A stretch of DNA of 64,000 bases from Chionis minor. Lineage: Eukaryota > Chordata > Aves > Charadriiformes > Chionididae. The position numbers were made by a program, and so were the translations under genes. Location: positions 1,872,198 through 1,936,197 of the forward strand of contig VZSF01006722.1 in the NCBI GenBank assembly GCA_013398295.1, in the 5' to 3' direction. Shown piece by piece: positions 40,001 through 51,200 of the stretch. A model generated the notes under the pieces. The model saw only the letters and a list, made by a program, of their open reading frames with translations. It was not told the DNA's origin and ran no database searches. How positions within the stretch are numbered: the stretch's first letter is position 1; the number at the start of each line of letters is the position of its first letter.

Positions 40001-42748
40001 AGGACCAAATACTATTCTTCCTGCTATTTTTTTTTTAACTGGAAGTAAGGATTGAAAGACAAGGAAAAAAACCAACATGCTTACCTTTGATTTCTGTACC
40101 TATGTATTTAATGAACAATCAGTAAGCATAATACAAATGAATTAAGACCTTAGAAACTAACATTATGGCTACGATCAAAACACACAAGTGTTTTCAAAAG
40201 TTGCAGAGCTTGAGGTGTTCCAACAAAAAGAGAAAGCTGAAAGCCTTTTTGTTACATTAACAAAAGGATTGCAGATGCTATTCTGGATTTTAAACTCTAA
40301 AGAATACTTTCAAACCACTCAATAATATAAAACTCATCAGAGCGTCCCAACAGAGCTTTCATTTTGTAGTTCTTTTCCCAGAACAGTTCTCTAAAACATG
40401 GTGTCAAACAACTTCAGGAAATCACAATTATCTTTTCCCTTCATGTTACCAACACAGGTCAGAGACACCAAGAATATTAAAAAGGTCACTCTCATTCTAC
40501 TCCCTTCTTGACAGTGGCAACTTATGTTTGTAACCACAAATATTATCTAAGAGAAGTTTAACTAAAAGCTGAAACTGTTCTTCCTTTTACTTACATATTT
40601 TTGCCCTTTAAATTCAACATTGGTTTTATCTCCCATTATTTTTCCTTTCTATCTTTTGAAGCTACAATTTCATTCCTTTGACTATGCTCTTCTAGCTGTC
40701 TTACTGCCCATGCCACTTTGAAAGAAGTCACAACCATTCTGCAAGCCCAGTCCTCTCCTTCCACTGATACACTGCTGCTGTATTTAATAACCTAGACTTC
40801 CACATGGTAGTAAGAGACAGACATTTTAAGTAGCTTAGGAACATTATGAAATCAGTCTTCAACCCCTCTGTTTTTCAGACCCCCCAAAATGTCCAGGATA
40901 GGTACCAAAACCGGCATTGCATATCTAAGCTATTATCAATAACCCTATTTTTCTGTTTACACACTTCTCAATCTTTGACTAGAGATCCAGACATCACCAT
41001 CTGAAAATGACAGCTATAACCAAGTACATATTAAAAAGAAAGTGAACTTTCTAATAACCCATGACCTCTACTACTGAAAACGGCACCCTACAGAGTTTTG
41101 GAAGTGCTGCATACAAAAATCAACTTCAATGCTGAGCTGCAGCACGTTCCTTCTGAAGGATAAAACAAAATACTATGACATAAAATTTTGTCAACAGATT
41201 TATCTATCAATTTATTTACTGGATGCAATCACCTAATGACACAGGAACAGTTCCTTCCCAAACTGTGGCTGTCAAAAAACTCTTCCTGTACAAATCATGA
41301 CATAATTCATAGATCTTTTTACATTCTGAGCTTCAGAGGACTCCTTGATATTCACTCCCTACTGCCTGGCAAAGTCATGAGAATATTTGTCTTTTGTGAC
41401 CATAAAATGAAGCATCAGTCATGGTAACAATTAACTAAACTGTGATTCTCCCTCTTTTTTCTTGTTATGTGAGCCAAGAAGCAGTTAACAATGGTGACAT
41501 TAAAAACTACTGCACCAGGGTTAACACCTTACTGATATGAACAGGGCAGCTCACACCTCTTGCAGCTATTGTTCCAGTTTCTCTACAACCTCACTTAGAC
41601 ATCTCTGCTTTTAGTTCACATTCTGAGGTTTTCAACAGAGCCGACAGCCAGGCACTGATGGCGGGGGGGGAGGAGGTAAGCAAAAGATATTGGATAACGA
41701 GGTGGCTGATTTAAAGAGGTGTCAGTAAGCAATGCCACTGCCCTGCAGATGAATCTCAGTATTGGTGTCGCATAGCATGTACCCAAAGTACATCCTCAGC
41801 AGTCCTACCACACTAACATACAACTGCAACGTGGATTAGGAGGGACATATAATGTCATTACAGATATAATTAGGGAAGCTGAACACCACTAACTTCAGTG
41901 TTTGGAGACATCCTTTTTGCTACACACTGAACATGTGACAGCTTGACTTGAGCTAGCGTAGTAGTTAGACTTTTTCCAAAGGACAACTGCGAGCAAAATC
42001 ATGCTGTAGATGAAAAAATGCCACCTGAAATGCAGTGGTTAAGTTTTATAACATTTTTGTCTTTGGTAACACATCAGTGCTTAGATGACCCAATCCCCAA
42101 AAGAGAACTCGATTGACTCTGCAAACGCCTTGTTTGGAGGGCTGGGAGAGCCAGGCCCCGGGACAGGTTTCCATCAGAAATGGCGAGCTCGGCCTTGGCC
42201 GGCGTCCTTCAGCTCTCGAAGGTGGCGGCCACAGGCCGCAGGGAGCGAGGCGCAGGGTCACCCCTGTTGCTGCCCACCACCAAGCGCCTCCACACCCAGC
42301 GCCCGCCCAAGCGTTGCCAAGGCCTCGCTGGGCTGCGGCGGCCATCGGCCTCATCACACCCGCGTACCCAGCCAAAGGCACCTGCCGCGGGGGCGGACGA
42401 GCGCATCTTTCGCGGGTGTACGGACACGGCCCTAACCTCGCTTCTGGGGGGCTGTAGCCGTTCGGGGAAGCCCTCGGTACAGGAAGCCGAGGCCCACACA
42501 ACCCGGCTGTTTGACCTCTCGCGTCACACAGCGGGGGAGGCTACAGCAGGCCGGGGCGGAGGGCGGGGGGGCAGCGCCAAGGCCTCGCGGGCACCTGGAC
42601 GCCCGGCCGCGGCCCGCCCCACCGCTGAGGCGAGGGCCGGGCGCCGCCCCGCGCTTTGCCCTTGCAGGTCACGGTCACGGCCGCGGCCGGAGGGCGGGCG
42701 GCAGGAGGCGGCGGNAGAGCGGGGGGCGAAGCGGCGGGGGAGAGGGAT

Positions 42749-42803
42749 GAAGAGGAAGGAAGGGAAGAGGAAGGAGGGAAGGAAGGAGGAGGAAGGGAGG
42801 GGG
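42749..42803. repeat. 55-nt homopurine tract inside the CpG island
   Basis: Only G and A, in GGAAGG/GAGG units. On the CMC1 strand it is a polypyrimidine tract just inside intron 1. Such tracts can form triplexes. Confidence 0.85.
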
Positions 42804-42846
42804 CACACCGCCGCCCCCCCTCGCTGCACGTGCGAGCCGCCCCTAC

Positions 42847-42871
42847 CTGCGGCGCCAGGGGGAGGCTCCAT
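42847..42871 (-). CDS. CMC1: CMC1 exon 1, coding part (COX assembly mitochondrial protein homolog)
   Basis: This is the first coding exon of CMC1, a small twin-CX9C protein of the mitochondrial intermembrane space that supports assembly of cytochrome c oxidase (family knowledge). On the minus strand ATG at 42871-42869 opens eight codons, MEPPPGAA, then a lone G at 42847. A donor GTAGGG follows at 42846. That G joins the AA at the start of exon 2 to make GAA, so the spliced reading is MEPPPGAAENSKLRHVEKDV. The mammalian protein has a similarly short, poorly conserved N-terminus before the same LRHVEKDVLIP block. The frame is open further upstream, but only a GTG is available there, so this ATG was chosen as the start. 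The exon lies inside the CpG island, as expected for a housekeeping first exon. The 5' UTR start cannot be fixed from sequence. The call rests on the phase match, the donor and the family match of exon 2. Confidence 0.82.
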
Positions 42872-42917
42872 CTGCGGCTCCGGGACACGCCGGGATACCC
42901 CCACCCCCTCCCCCTAC

Positions 42918-42929
42918 TGCGCAGGCGCG
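42918..42929. promoter_or_regulatory. Second NRF1-like site (TGCGCAGGCGCG)
   Basis: Fits the NRF1 consensus except at one central position (G where Y is expected). It lies about 50 bp upstream of the CMC1 ATG and would fall in the core promoter or the 5' UTR. Confidence 0.5.
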
Positions 42930-42992
42930 GCGCAGCCGAGCCCCGCCCTCTCCCCCGCAGAGGGCGGGGCGGGGCCGGGCGCGGCGCGGTGC

Positions 42993-43004
42993 GGCGCATG
43001 CGCA
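42993..43004. promoter_or_regulatory. NRF1-like site (GGCGCATGCGCA)
   Basis: Matches the palindromic NRF1 consensus YGCGCAYGCGCR at 11 of 12 positions. It lies about 120 bp upstream of the CMC1 ATG. NRF1 commonly drives nuclear genes for mitochondrial proteins, which fits a COX assembly factor; binding here is inferred. Confidence 0.7.
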
Positions 43005-43169
43005 AGGCTGCCGTGAGGGCGCGGAGCCTGAGGTGAGGCTAGGCCCGGGTGTTGTCCCCGCCGCTGGGCCGCGATGGTGACAGGCTCGAGGGGGGTGGTC
43101 GGAGGCTTCCACAGCAAAGGCTTGACGGGGGATATGAGAATTAGCATGTTCTGGTTTCCTTACCCGCTG

Positions 43170-43461
43170 TGACAGCCCATAACACAGGGAGCAAAGAGGA
43201 TTTTCCAAGTTCATTCCACTGATGTGCAGAAGTGGGGTGCTTGGCCTGAAATGGGAGCGCTCCTTGGTTTCAAAAATCTCCACTTTTATATGTTGATCAT
43301 TACATAGTCAAACAATTAATACATATTCATTGTTACTCTCTTTAATGATTGGTCAAGGTCTCTCCGCTTCCCGAGTAAACAAGTGCCCAAACTCCATCGT
43401 CTTCCGTTTTCCTTGGAGTAGGTGGTATCATTCGGGGAGGTGGTCAATGCATTGGCGGTCA
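43170..43461 (-). mobile_element. Probable retroviral LTR next to the CMC1 promoter, same strand as CMC1
   Basis: Read on the minus strand, the segment runs TGACCGCC...GGGCTGTCA, so its ends are TG...CA with a 4-base inverted repeat (TGAC/GTCA). Just before it is a purine tract, CAGCAGGGGGAGAT, like a polypurine tract used for plus-strand priming. Inside are CATATAAAAG (43292-43283), a TATA box, and about 75 bp further on AATGAACTT (43215-43207), which looks like a decayed AATAAA poly(A) signal. The spacing fits U3-R-U5. A target duplication could not be tested because the far end of the element is unclear. It ends about 70 bp from the CpG island edge and about 300 bp upstream of the CMC1 ATG. 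A chance resemblance is possible. Confidence 0.5.
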
Positions 43462-43900
43462 CGATCTCCCCCTGCTGAAATTATCTTTCACCTACTTCTC
43501 CTCTTATCTTGGCAGTTCCAGGTGGTTTTCTGGGTTTGCTGACTGGGCCCATACGTCGTCGCTCTCTTAACAGGGATATCCTCCTGATCAACAAAGTGAC
43601 CTTGTCTAGGGGTTACTTCCTTAGCTGAATCATACATAAATCATGTCTAGTTACTATTTCTCTATTTTAATATTAGGTAAATAATTAAGTAGGGTTGGGG
43701 CAGTATAGAGGACTTTAGCAGCAGCAGGATTCCTTAGTTGCTTCAATAACCTTTTACGTTTCATTTTTCTATGTAGTATCAATTTTACTACAACAAGGGC
43801 GGCCATTTTGGGGGATGAGTTGGTTTGTGGCCCTTTAAAAGGGCCTTCCTGGTGTCTGGGGAAGAGGCCATCTCTCCTGTCTCTGTATGTCTCTGGGACT
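43462..43900 (-). mobile_element. Possible retroviral internal fragment joined to the LTR
   Basis: Minus-strand sequence leading into the purine tract at 43475-43466. It holds a short open frame of about 50 codons after an ATG near 43806, rich in lysine and arginine and ending about 170 bp before the tract, followed by non-coding sequence. This is the order expected at the 3' end of a provirus, but I recognise no gag, pol or env motif. The right boundary is a guess. Confidence 0.3.
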
Positions 43901-46900
43901 GCTCTCTTGTGATAGATATTCAGGTGATGGAGGAATCAGGAAGTTTTGTGTCCCACGAGAAACTCGGGCAAAATACTGTTACAGAAATCCCTGTACCTGT
44001 CATCATGGTAGTCAGCCTAGCAAAATGCAGCAGTTGGGTTGCTCCATACCCACGTTACTTACAGCTTACATTTTTTTTGACCTCTCTTTGTGCAGTTCAG
44101 CATAAAAGATTTCAATATCTCCATTTTATGTTGTGTCAACGTTCTGTCATTTTTTTCAAGCATTGTATGTGTAAGAAAAGAACCTTGCTGTGTAAACATT
44201 GCATAATAAATGCTAGCAATCAAAAGGTCAAACAGATGCATTTGATGTGCTATAGAGGAATAAGTATGAGTTACCAGTTGCCTGGTTATTAAAAAGATTA
44301 GGGTTTTAAGACAAAATTTGAAGAACAATGTGGTTGCCTATGAAAAACTTTTATACAAATGAAGAGGTCTGTAGAAAGAATACAAAACGGGTTTTTTTGA
44401 TAGTGTCATTAAAAGTTTGATACTGTTAAAAATGAGTAATTTATCTGCGTGTCCTTTTGGTCTCCCTGTGTAAGTAAGCATTGAGACATATGTGAAGTAC
44501 ACTTTAACGGCAGAGGAGTAATTCTGATATCTTTTCTCTCTAGTATATTTAACTGACCAGTCTTTCTTTAGCTATTAGCAGTATGAGGCAAGGCTGACCA
44601 CTTCCAGAAACAAAACATGGAATAAAAAAGCCTGTGAAAAAGTACCATGTTTTCAAAAACCCAAGAACACAATTCCCTAGAAATTAAGAGAAATGAAAAA
44701 CAAGGAGGCATAGTGAGAGGTGAAAGTCAGGACTTGTTTTAACAAATACAATCCAGAGTTTTCAAAAAGCCTATTCTTTTTTCCTACCAGCCTCTTCAAC
44801 ATTTTAGATTGACAGGTGATCAGAAAATTAGTCAGTTTCGGCAGTAGCCTCTTACACAAACAAGACTGCAAAAATTTTTCTAAATACAGCATTTCATCTG
44901 TTATCCTGCATTGTTACATCCTGTTCAGAGGAAAGGAACTGAGCTTTAAGCATTACATTCTTAAGCAAGTGGGAAGTCCAGTCTTCCCCAAACACCATAT
45001 AGACCTTATATGCCTTTGGAAGATAACAATAAGCAGTCTAGGAAAAAAAAAAATCAGGAAGAATTTTCATCACAATTACCATACTATTTATTCAAGTCCA
45101 CAGATTTTTCCCAGATTTACATTATTTTCCCCATATGAAAATTCAGTCACTTTATTTGAAAATAGATTGTTGCAACTTGAAGCCGCACTAAGAGACAAGT
45201 TCTTTTTGCCAATGTGTTCACAGAAATTAGTAGAGCGTGATGTAGGCAAAATCTTCCACACGAATGCTTTTGGCCTTACTGATCTAGAGCATTTCTGTTG
45301 TAGAGCATTAAGTGTCTTTATGCCTTTTTTTTTGTCCATAAGTTTGATCTCATTCCTTAGAGTAAAAAGTGGATATTACAATTGTTTTCTGTAACTTTAA
45401 ACTATACCACTTCAGTTAATGTTTATACACTGACTTGAGAATTTTAATTGAACAGGGCTGTGAAAACGCAACATATCAATTTGTTTGTATTTGTTTTATT
45501 AAGCATTTTATGGACTATGCCACTTCTGCAATGGATGCAAAAAAGTATTAAAAAAAAAGATACTGGCCAATCTGCAAGAATATATTATATATACGCAATG
45601 AGAAAATACAAGAAAACACATGATCCCAAAAGGAGCGCTCAGCATGAGAACCAAAAAGGAGAATATACACTTAGAACAGTGAGTTGAATTTTAAAAAAAA
45701 ATTTAAAAAATAAGTTAGTAATTTTTGCTGCTTTAAACTCTTGGCTACTGGTATTTATATATGCCCTGCATAATTAGAACTGTGAAGATTTCTTTTATTT
45801 AAGATGAAGATCTTTGAACTTAAATGTCAGCTCTGTGTATTGTTGTGCCAATTTGATCTTCAGGCACAGGATACTAGGCTAGACAGAACTTTGCTTTGAA
45901 GTACTATTTCTGTTGTTTGATGAAGATAGTAAATATGAAAAGAAGAACCCAAAAACTTTGTAACTCGAGGAAGTTGTCCGCTCCTGCTGCTTCTCCCAGT
46001 AACAGGCCTGGAAAGCAGAAACAGGATTTTTCTGCGTTATTTTCATGCATGACAGACAAGAATGAAGAATGCTAAGAACTGCAAGGGATTAAGGGTCACC
46101 TTGGTGAAATACAAACAAATACGAAGGAAAGAATGGATAGAATTATTTTGTTCTGGAGGTTTGAGGGGCAGAAATAGTTTTTGAGTTAGGGAATATGCAG
46201 ATGTGGGTCTGACAATAGTCTCATGCTATTTGGGACTACCTGAAAGTATTGGAAATGAGAAAGTGATATCCTGACAGATAAGTAAATGAGACTGGCATTA
46301 TGTGAAGCAGGAATGGCATAAGTAAGACAGAATCTGTCTGCAAAGGGCTTTAAATTAAGATAAAAAGCTTGTGCCTGACTTGGGAGTCAGTGTAATAATC
46401 CCAGGAGGTGGTACAGTGGTTGACTCAGTGACACAAGAAAATATAGCAGTTTGAATTAATAGAAGCAGAACAATTTTCACGACCAGAAAGGAGGAGGCTA
46501 CTGTGTTAGAGATGAGAAGTATTAAAAGCCATATCAAGAATTTTAGTACCATAGATAAAAAAGCTAAATCCTTTTGAGATACATGTTCCGCATGCAGTCT
46601 TTGCAGTCTAGATGTAAATTAGATCATCAACCTATAGAGAGAGAAAAGGTAGATTTACTTCCTTTATTCATGTGGAAGTGCCTGTTACGTGAACTCCACC
46701 TGTAGGAGCATCCGAAGTTATAAAGGGATGGTTTAATTAAAAAAAAGAAAACAAAGAAAGAAAAAAGAGTGCAAAGTGGGTCTCTCTCAAACACGAGGTC
46801 TAACTTGCATCTTGTCCCAGGAGAGAATTCTGAAATTACATCTGCAGTATATAATTTCTGTTTAGTCAGATCTCTCTTAATACAAACCTTCCACAAGTTC

Positions 46901-47971
46901 TGCAGCCCTGTGAATTTATGCTGAAATGTGTGGGCTTTTGCTGTGTAGCACTTCAGTACAAGTTAGTACCGTATGCTTTGTCTAACTGACACAGCCAGAA
47001 AACTTGCTTAATTGAGACATCTCCAGGGGCATTGATGTGGGGCAGTGGCTACTGCTTGCTATTATCTGCCCCTGGTTATTCAGTGATGCTTCTGTCATCT
47101 CTCTGTTACAGTTTCTTGGAACTTGTCTATACAAGGAAAATGTTGCCTGCAATTAATTCCCTGAGGGTAAAATACTGGGTGCTTTAGTGAAAATAGACTG
47201 GTGATGGTGATCACAATTTCTGCAGTGATTATTACAGCGGGTCAGAGCTGGTAGCTTCCCTTACAGTCTTGAAGGATCCTTGAGATAATGTTTTTCTTAT
47301 AAAATTAAAAATATAGTCATAAGTAGTGTTGGATTGCAGTCATTTCTGTGTTCCTGAGATTCATATTGTCATTTGATTAGTTAATCGCTCACTTTCAAAA
47401 GTGTGAACGTATTTTCACACTTCAACCAAGACAGTATTAACAATGAAACTATAGATAGCAATAGAGATTAATTATCTATCGCACAAGTCTCCGCACCTTG
47501 TTCTTGCCAGATAAAGAGAGCCTGTCTGTCTGCACACAGTTGTGATTTATTTTTTTTCAAACTCCAAACAATAACGTTGTCCAAGTGAGTTCAAAGGAAT
47601 ATTGTCAAATGGCACCCCTACAACACGTTTGCTGTTGACACTTTTGATCTTGTTTCATGAAATATAAGTTCCAGTAAAAGGCTGTGATTCTTTGCTGAGC
47701 TTACCCGTGTGAAATACATTTACTCATAGGTGAGAGATGTGGGGGAGCTTTAAATAAGAATTAACATTTAGAATCAAAGAAACATTTCCTTCTCTTCTTA
47801 AGGGGCCATACTTTTACTGAAGCCACTGTAAAGTTACTCAGGGCGTTATTTGCAATTGCCATCTGAGATTTTCACTGACATACCTTCCAGAAGAGGGAAA
47901 AAGATGAAGGAGGAGTTTGTAGAGTCCTTTTGTTGTGCAAGTTGCAACATTTTATGTTTGTTCCTCCATAC
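43901..47971. other. Intergenic stretch: no gene recognised
   Basis: AT-rich DNA. The longest open frame (44816-45394, plus, 192 codons) opens only with GTG, has no recognisable domain and no splice context, and is not called as a gene. No RNA gene was seen. Confidence 0.5.
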
Positions 47972-48235
47972 AGAATCATAGACAGGTTAGAGTTGGAAGG
48001 GAACTTAAAGATCACCTAGTTCCAGCCACCCTGCCATGGGCAGGGACACCTCCCACTAGACCAGGTTGCTCAAAGCCCCATCCAGCCTGGCCTTGAACAC
48101 TTCCAAGGAGGGGGCATACACAACCTGTTCCAGTGTCTCACCTCTCTTAGAGTAAAGAATTTCTTCTTAATATCTAATCTAAGTCTACCCTCTTTCAGTA
48201 TAAAATTAAACCCATCCGTGTGTCTGTTTTCTAAA
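47972..48235 (-). mobile_element. CR1 LINE 3' end (heavily 5'-truncated)
   Basis: The plus strand opens AGAATCATAGACAGGTTAGA and continues with the antisense avian CR1 tail. On the minus strand it encodes the last part of the CR1 protein (GRLRLDIKKKFFTLREVRHW, then after a frame slip [16 protein letters not shown] and a stop), then the 3' UTR. It is cut off at about 48.23 kb. It retains the RLDI...HWNR block that the first copy has lost. Confidence 0.93.
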
Positions 48236-51200
48236 GCTTTAAGGATCGGAAGTCTCTACAGCAGCATCTGGTATTGTAGGAAGAGGAAGCACTAGGCATG
48301 CTGAACTAATTTCTGTCCTGTCTTACTAATCTACAATTCTGCTTGTTCTAACAAGTGGATACAAGTAGCTTGCAGACCTCTGAACCTGCAGCCTGTCAAG
48401 TCTCACGTAACTGATGTGAGACTTCTGCAGTATCTCCACAGTGCAAGCACTAGCGCTGTGTTGCCTTGACATTTCTCTTGCTCCAGAAGAACTGCAGCTG
48501 GCATGTCACTAGGAGGCAAACTCTCTGGTGGCAGTGCCTGTGCCGAGTCCTGTGGCCTGTCTCTTACCACTTCACCAAGACTGAAACCTTTCCCATTGTG
48601 GGCCAGGCCTTTGACTCATGATTCAGGGGAGTTGAAAGCATCTGATCAGGGTGACTATCATAATTTGTTTGTTGTTTTTCTAGCAAGACATCACTGAAGT
48701 ATTATCTAGGGAGCTGGCCATCTGCTCAAGTAGAAAAATTGCATCAAATAATAATTACATTTGCCAGTCACTACGAGATCTGATTGGCAGAGTGAAAAAC
48801 ACTTTGGTTTCTTTCCTCTTCCAAAGTCCACACACAGCAGCACAGTCTTTAATTAACTCACTTTTGTTTCCTTAAAACTTCCTCTTTTATCTCAATGGAT
48901 TCATATGGACCCCAAAGTTATAAACTATATACCAGATGTGCACGACTGGACTGTAAAAGGAAGGGAAGGTCCATCACCAAAACAAACCAGTCTATAAACT
49001 TTGATCATTTGATTTATCCTGCTTAAAAGAACAATTACTTTCCAGGCTATGATCACAATGTTTTCTTGTCTGAATACCTTCACAACAATTATAGGGTGAC
49101 TCTCACTTGCATTGGAGGTTTTATCTGGAAACTTATTCCAGCCATTACTGAAGCTTTGGATTTTTGTTTTCCTTCCTTCTGGCTCTGCATGCAGTCACAA
49201 GTTTTCTTTCTATTTATGATTGTCTTCAAAAAGCTACTTAGCCATTCTCCTGCTTTATCCTTTCCCATTTTTTAAATGCCGCACAGAGAAGGGCTCGTTC
49301 CTGATCATAAATGTTTAAAAGGGAATTGTTCAACCTAGCTTCTAGGCTACAGTAACCACTGTGTGGTGCAGTCCTCTAGGTGAGTGAGCTGGCGTTGAAG
49401 CCATCCCCCTGTCTTTCCAGTAGTACTAGCCTGGACGTTTCCTGATCACTCTTTGGTCTGGTTTAGATTTGTTTGGGTTTTTTGTGCCACAGTAGAAATC
49501 TCTCTATGGAGGCAAGCTCTGAAGTTCTAAGGTACTTTCCAATCCATTTCTTAATGTAGATGGGTGTTACAGCTCCATCCTTGGTGTCAGGAGTTATTAC
49601 AAGTATAGAGAAAGAAACGGTGTTAAGTCATTAATGACTGAATGCTCTATGTAGTCAGTCCTGTTTGAGCACTAGTCTTGTTTGTACATACTAATTTTAT
49701 GTCGTAAATCCCCGCTTAGAGGCACGAATCCTCTTAACTGCTGGTTGTTTCTCTTAAGAATCGTTGTCTGCTTCTTTAGTTCTGGAAATGTTTGCTTCTT
49801 ATAGGACACGCTACCCTGTAATGTAGGGTCAACATTCTGCCTTGAAGTTCAACTGTAGTAGTTGCTTTTTTTCATCTCTAAACCTCAAAAAGTCTTACAG
49901 ATAGTGAAACAACAGTACAAGGAGCTTAATCAGTTTGTCTAACTTTGTGGAAGAACACCAGTGGCAGAGTAGGGATCTGAAGATCAAGCTCCTCAACTTA
50001 CAGTCCATTGAGATGACATAAGATTGTAACACTACTCATAGTTCAGGAAATTAGGCCTAAGTACAATCCATACTTTTGCATTTGGATTGTTGTCATTGGA
50101 AATGGTGAGATCTGAGTCATCAGGGCAGAAGACAAAGGTGATGAAACAAAAGCTACTTATTAATTTATGTAAAGAAGGGTGCAAAAAGGAATGAGAAAAA
50201 AATGTCATTGCTGAATGTGATCCTGATACTGTATCAAAAATTCTTTCTGTCAGCGGGTGGCTTCTTTTTTCATGTATCAAACTCTCAATATTTAGTTTAT
50301 GTAAATCCTCATAGCTGTCTGTACCCAAATTTACATTAGGATAGTGTTATATAATTATCTATGGTGTTATATTTGCATACCTTCTTAGTTTAGTTTACGT
50401 TGTTGAGAATCTGTGGTTGGTTGTCTCCTTCTCCATAAAATATTTTAAAAAAATCTGATCTACTGGGATTTATGTTGATTAAAACTTACAATAACTAAAT
50501 AGATTCACAACACTTTCACTTCTTTCAAATTCAGACTTGACACTTAAAGACTGATAAACAGGATGTGAGTAGAGGAAGATGCTTTTCCTACCATGACAGA
50601 TATGATCAAAACATGTTTTTTTTATGAAAGCTTTCCCCTGCCCTGTTTAGTTTTTAGGTGTATAAGAGTGATGCAACAATAATAATGCTGAACACTTAGC
50701 TTCTCCATATTCATCAGTCTGGCAAATTCAGTCTGACTGTAAATTTAACACAACTCTGCTAAGGAGCCTCAACTGACCAGCACTAATTCTGTGGTTTTAC
50801 TTACTGAGATACGGATATTATGAAGAGGTAGTGTTGGCAGTCATAAAACTCCATAATCTGAAGTTCAGTAAGGGGAAAAAAGTCTTATATGCTTCTTTGT
50901 ATTCATCCATTGCTTTGGAAATCAACAACTTAGTTGCTAGTATCTTATCTATGTTGTGCAGTTAAGCACTTGCCTGTTTGTAAGTACAGGAGTCTTATTG
51001 TTGAAGGCAGTGAAATTATCATGTCACATATTTTTGATCTGAGAAATATATTCCCATTGTAGCTGCAAACAAATGCTTTCTATCCTCTACCTTTCTCATT
51101 TTTTTTTTCATGTTGCTGAGTATTGTTTTATGGCTGCTGTACTTTCATCTACTGACATTCATTTCAGCGTTAAGAGAGCACTGGATGCAGGGAAGGGAGA

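Larger units (their letters stand above)
31438..42846 (-). other. CMC1: CMC1 intron 1
   Basis: An 11.4-kb intron bounded by the donor GTAGGG (42846) and the acceptor CTTGCAG (31438). It is mostly AT-rich unique sequence with poly-A runs (33957-33973, 35448-35462). A 22-bp tandem duplication lies at 36964-37007. Somewhat GC-richer patches at about 33.75-33.95 kb and 35.95-36.1 kb show no splice-bounded exon that I can recognise. The CpG island covers its first 0.7 kb, including a long purine tract (42749-42803). No open frame inside it resembles a known protein. Confidence 0.75.
42120..43100. promoter_or_regulatory. CpG island over the CMC1 promoter
   Basis: About 1 kb of very GC- and CpG-rich DNA in an otherwise AT-rich window, containing CMC1 exon 1. 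GC boxes (GGGCGGGGCGGGGCC at 42963-42977 and CCCCGCCC on the facing side) and NRF1-like motifs lie just upstream of the CMC1 start codon. There is no TATA box near the CMC1 start, which fits a broad housekeeping promoter. The long overlapping open frames here are a by-product of GC-rich sequence lacking stop codons. One base (42715) is unresolved. Confidence 0.9.

Noticed and set aside
42046..43036. Several long open frames on both strands in the CpG island (up to 278 codons)
   Set aside because: GC-rich sequence lacks stop codons by chance. The frames overlap on both strands, have biased low-complexity composition, and conflict with the supported CMC1 exon 1.
43825..44292. 155-codon plus-strand open frame
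   Set aside because: It starts antisense to the putative retroviral fragment and has no domain or family match.
44816..45394. 192-codon open frame on the plus strand
   Set aside because: It opens with GTG and its first ATG comes late. The composition is like AT-rich intergenic DNA, with no domain, no splice context and no family resemblance.
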